Shown piece after piece: positions 59,432 through 64,000 of a stretch of DNA of 64,000 nucleotides. The stretch's first letter is position 1. The number at the start of each line of letters is the position of its first letter. Both the position numbers and the translations under genes were made by a program. The notes under the pieces were generated by a model. The model did not search any database and was not told the DNA's origin. It saw only the letters and a program-made list of their open reading frames with translations. Source of the DNA: Sphingomonas astaxanthinifaciens DSM 22298 (lineage in GTDB: Bacteria; Pseudomonadota; Alphaproteobacteria; Sphingomonadales; Sphingomonadaceae). The DNA lies in assembly GCF_000711715.1 (NCBI RefSeq), contig NZ_JONN01000001.1, positions 372,001 through 436,000 of the forward strand, written 5' to 3'.

Positions 59432-60472
59432 TCAGGCGGGCTGGAGCGGCAGCTCGAGCCGGGCCAGCGCCCCGCGCGCGCTTCCCGGGCCAAGCGTGAA
59501 CGACCCGCCGAGCTGGCCCGCCAGCATGGTCGCGATCTTCAGGCCCAGGCTGTCCGACGCGCCAAGGCTGAAGCCCGCGGGAAGGCCGCGGCCATTGTCC
59601 TCGATCTCGACCGCCAGCCGCTCGGCCGCCAGCGGCTGGAGCCGGATCCACAGCCGGCGATCGTCCTGGCCTTCGTCGAAGCCATGTTCGATCGCATTGG
59701 CGATGCTCTCGGCGACCACCAAAGCGAGCGGGATGGCGGCTTCGGGAGCGATGCTGGCATCGGTGTGGCCGCTCACCTCGTGGGCGATGCTGACGCCGCC
59801 GCTCGAATCGATCACGTCGCGGGCAAGGTCGCGCAGGAAGGTCTCAAGCTTCTGGCCCGAGCCCGAGGGGTCGTAGAGCTGGCGGCTGATCCGGCCGACC
59901 GTCTGGAGCCGGCGCGCGGCCTCGTCGAGCGCGCTGCGGGCGCTTTCGTCCGACAGCTGGCGGCGCTGCACGGTCAGCAGCGCGGCGACCATCTGCAGGT
60001 TGTTCGAGACCCGGTGCTGGAGCTCGCGGAACAGGAGTTCGCGGGTCTGCGCCAGCCGCGCATTGGCCTCGCGCTCGGCCACCAGCAGCCGGTTGGCGCG
60101 CTGCATCCAGTGGACCAGCGCGATCTCGGTCGCGGTGATGAAACCGTAGAAGCCCATCGCGATCCTGGCATTGTGCTCGAGCTGGAAGCTCCCGGAAGGG
60201 GGCACGAACCAGTACCAGGCAGCCAGCCCGCAGCCGAGCGCGGTCAGGATCCCGGCGCGCAGGCCGAACACGAAGGCCGCAAGGATGACGACCGGGAAAT
60301 AGGTGAGGAAGGGAAAGCCCGGCGGAAGCTGGTCGTCGAGCAGGAAGCGCAGGCCCGTCGCCAGCGCGCAGGAGGCGACGGCGACGAGCACGTCCCCGGG
60401 CACGCCGATCCGGGCGAGCGGGAAATTCTCGGTCCAGCGACCCGTCACATCTGTTGCTGGAAAATCCCGCAC
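59432..60472 (-). CDS. Membrane histidine kinase, HisKA_2/HWE type with DUF4118
   Basis: A 346-residue sensor kinase. Four hydrophobic segments (about 25-115) form a KdpD-like DUF4118 domain (LTYFPVVILAAFVFGLRAG). The HisKA_2 H-box is LFRELQHRVSNNLQMV with phospho-His, and the ATPase lobe has ESIANAIEHGF and EDNGRGLP. Such kinases often act in the general stress response or light signalling through PhyR-type regulators. No regulator gene is adjacent. It starts with GTG 60472 and has no cytoplasmic sensor domain; the final base of the stop lies one base from the convergent methyltransferase gene. Confidence 0.85.
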   Translation of the reverse strand: MRDFPATDVTGRWTENFPLARIGVPGDVLVAVASCALATGLRFLLDDQLPPGFPFLTYFPVVILAAFVFGLRAGILTALGCGLAAWYWFVPPSGSFQLEHNARIAMGFYGFITATEIALVHWMQRANRLLVAEREANARLAQTRELLFRELQHRVSNNLQMVAALLTVQRRQLSDESARSALDEAARRLQTVGRISRQLYDPSGSGQKLETFLRDLARDVIDSSGGVSIAHEVSGHTDASIAPEAAIPLALVVAESIANAIEHGFDEGQDDRRLWIRLQPLAAERLAVEIEDNGRGLPAGFSLGASDSLGLKIATMLAGQLGGSFTLGPGSARGALARLELPLQPA

Positions 60473-60520
60473 CCTGCTGCTCCTAACGTTCCGGACCGGA
60501 AAAGAAAGCGGACCGAAACG

Positions 60521-60558
60521 AAAAAGGCCTCGCAGGGAAAATCCCTACGAGGCCCTTT
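60521..60558. terminator. Bidirectional intrinsic terminator downstream of pnp
   Basis: A stem of 7 bp (GGCCTCG/CGAGGCC) plus, after one mismatch, 5 bp (AGGGA/TCCCT) with an AAA loop spans 60526-60554. It is flanked by AAAAA on the left and TTT on the right, so it can stop transcription of pnp on the minus strand and rare plus-strand transcripts. Confidence 0.85.
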
Positions 60559-60592
60559 CTGTTCAAAAGCTTAACCGAAGTCAGGCGTTTGA

Positions 60593-62965
<2,373 letters not shown>

Positions 62966-63090
62966 GAATATTCCTTTGTCCCGCCGCCGGATGCGGTCGG
63001 GTGCAGCTTGGCAGACAGGCCGGTCTGCCAGCGGGCGGGGCGTGTCATCCTGCCCCCGGACGCCCCGCCGGATGCGGGAGGCCCATAAGC

Positions 63091-63115
63091 GAAGGGCGCC
63101 GCTGGGGCGCCCTTC
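63091..63115 (-). terminator. Stem-loop between rpsO and pnp
   Basis: A perfect 10-bp stem (63091-63100 with 63106-63115) with a five-base loop lies just downstream of the rpsO stop. There is no T-run on the minus strand, so it is more likely an RNA processing or 3'-end-stabilising structure than a full terminator. In E. coli the rpsO-pnp gap also holds a terminator and an RNase III site. Confidence 0.5.
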
Positions 63116-63124
63116 GAAAACTCG

Positions 63125-63394
63125 TTACTTGCGGAGGCCCAGGCGCCCAATCAGGTCGGTGTAGCGCTGCGCGTCTTCCTTCTTGAGGTAGGCGAGCAGG
63201 CTGCGACGCTTGTTGACCATCGTCAGCAGGCCGCGCCGGCTGTGATTGTCCTTGGCGTGGCTCTTGAAGTGATCGGTGAGGGTCTGGATCCGGCTGGTGA
63301 GGATCGCGACCTGGACCTCGGGCGAACCGGTGTCGTTCTCGTCGCGGCGATATTCCTTGATCAGCTCGGCCTTGCGCTCGGCAGTGATCGACAT
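63125..63394 (-). CDS. rpsO: 30S ribosomal protein S15
   Basis: An 89-residue ribosomal protein with the conserved [35 protein letters not shown] and [13 protein letters not shown] blocks. It binds 16S rRNA in the central domain. ATG 63394 has AGGAGTAACACG upstream. The gene is 16 bases from truB on the 5' side, and pnp follows, the standard bacterial order. Confidence 0.97.
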   Translation of the reverse strand: MSITAERKAELIKEYRRDENDTGSPEVQVAILTSRIQTLTDHFKSHAKDNHSRRGLLTMVNKRRSLLAYLKKEDAQRYTDLIGRLGLRK

Positions 63395-63410
63395 CGTGTT
63401 ACTCCTATTC

Positions 63411-64000
63411 CTAAAGGTTGAACCCGCGCACGATGTCGGCCCCCTCGACCAAGGCGACGGGGGTCTGACCCTCGACGGCAAGGTGGAGCCCGCTCGTGGG
63501 CGGAACCCGCGAAAGCCGCTGTCCGAACCGGAGCAGGCGAGCTTCCTCGGGGGTGACGGGAAAGGCCGGGATGTCGTCCAGCCCTGCTTGCAATGGCAGA
63601 AGTGCCCCGTCGAGCGAGCCGCCCTTAGCGCAATCGTCCAGAAAGTCCAGCGATATCGCCTGTTCGAGCCCGAACGGCCCGGCTTTGATCCGCCGTAGCA
63701 TCGTCACGTGCCCGACGGTGCCGAGCGCCTGCGCGATGTCGCGGGCGAGAGAGCGAATGTAGGTGCCCTTGGAGACATTTGCCAGCAGCGTCGCCTCGGC
63801 CCCGCTCGCCGAAATCAGGCGAAGCTCGTGGATGGTGACGTCGCGCGAGGCCAGCGCCACTTCCTCGCCGCTTCGGGCAAGATCATAGGCGCGGCGGCCG
63901 TCGACCTTGAGCGCCGAATAGGCCGGCGGGACCTGGGCGATCGGCCCGGTGAATCGCGGCAGCACCGCCTCGACCTCGCTCGCGGTCGGGACATGGTCGC
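63411..64000 (-). CDS. truB: tRNA pseudouridine synthase B (5' part outside window)
   Basis: The C-terminal 195 or so residues are visible; the frame is open to the window edge. [21 protein letters not shown] (shortened motif [11 protein letters not shown]) and [18 protein letters not shown] are TruB motifs, and a PUA-like C-terminal domain follows. TruB makes pseudouridine 55 in the T loop of tRNAs. The catalytic Asp region is beyond the window. Confidence 0.95.
   Translation of the reverse strand, partial: DHVPTASEVEAVLPRFTGPIAQVPPAYSALKVDGRRAYDLARSGEEVALASRDVTIHELRLISASGAEATLLANVSKGTYIRSLARDIAQALGTVGHVTMLRRIKAGPFGLEQAISLDFLDDCAKGGSLDGALLPLQAGLDDIPAFPVTPEEARLLRFGQRLSRVPPTSGLHLAVEGQTPVALVEGADIVRGFNL

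Overview
The window is about 64 kb of high-GC chromosomal DNA from an alphaproteobacterium, most likely a sphingomonad (order Sphingomonadales). The inference rests on gene content: a truB-rpsO-pnp cluster, a stand-alone ETC complex I subunit, the PrsK/PrsR (XrtA/PEP-CTERM) regulatory pair, a DUF2171 stress protein behind a GGAAC-N16-CGTT promoter typical of the EcfG general stress response, M13/M20/DUF885 hydrolases and a PAP2_3 lipid phosphatase/transferase. No 16S rRNA is present, so genus is not claimed.

Layout. 1-4921: a polysaccharide-type membrane glycosyltransferase behind a HEAT-repeat protein, surrounded by phosphorelay parts (Hpt, two single-REC regulators, a GAF-PAS histidine kinase). 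5187-11545: a chaperone-usher fimbrial operon with a candidate promoter, two small subunits, a UUCG-capped terminator after the second subunit, chaperone, usher, a large accessory subunit and a final small subunit. 11883-43017: core genes: tRNA-Glu, wecB, complex I subunit, hrpB, GAF protein, Crp/Fnr regulator, zinc alcohol dehydrogenase, nucleotide-binding kinase-like protein, polyprenyl diphosphate synthase, M13 peptidase, a lipoprotein of unknown function, a PepSY/OmpR-type two-component operon, ABC-F ATPase, PAP2 protein, DUF885 hydrolase, Pit phosphate transporter with a NUDIX-DUF47 fusion, prsK-prsR, M20 amidohydrolase, DUF4893 lipoprotein, 3-hydroxybutyrate dehydrogenase, zinc metallopeptidase, quinone-oxidoreductase-like enzyme and the DUF2171 protein.

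43215-57480 is accessory. tRNA-Ala(CGC) is intact, and a perfect 53-bp copy of its 3' half recurs at 55371-55423. These repeats bound a 12-kb island carrying two efflux systems (MATE with an HxlR regulator; RND pump, adaptor and outer-membrane factor with a TetR regulator), a thioesterase, an SDR, a protein with an HxH motif, a DEDD exonuclease and an unknown gene. No integrase was found, but related tandem GGTAT boxes sit about 70-80 bp inside each end, as recombinase arm sites would. The pump's TetR gene lies between two operators of identical layout (GTGAC-N14-GTCAC). Beyond the second repeat is about 2 kb of prophage-like debris containing a second PAP2 gene.

57563-64000 returns to core genes: haem-oxygenase-fold enzyme, methyltransferase, HWE/HisKA_2 histidine kinase, pnp (with a long Arg/Gly-rich tail), rpsO and a truncated truB. 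Assignments come from reading motifs in the translations; no database search was run.
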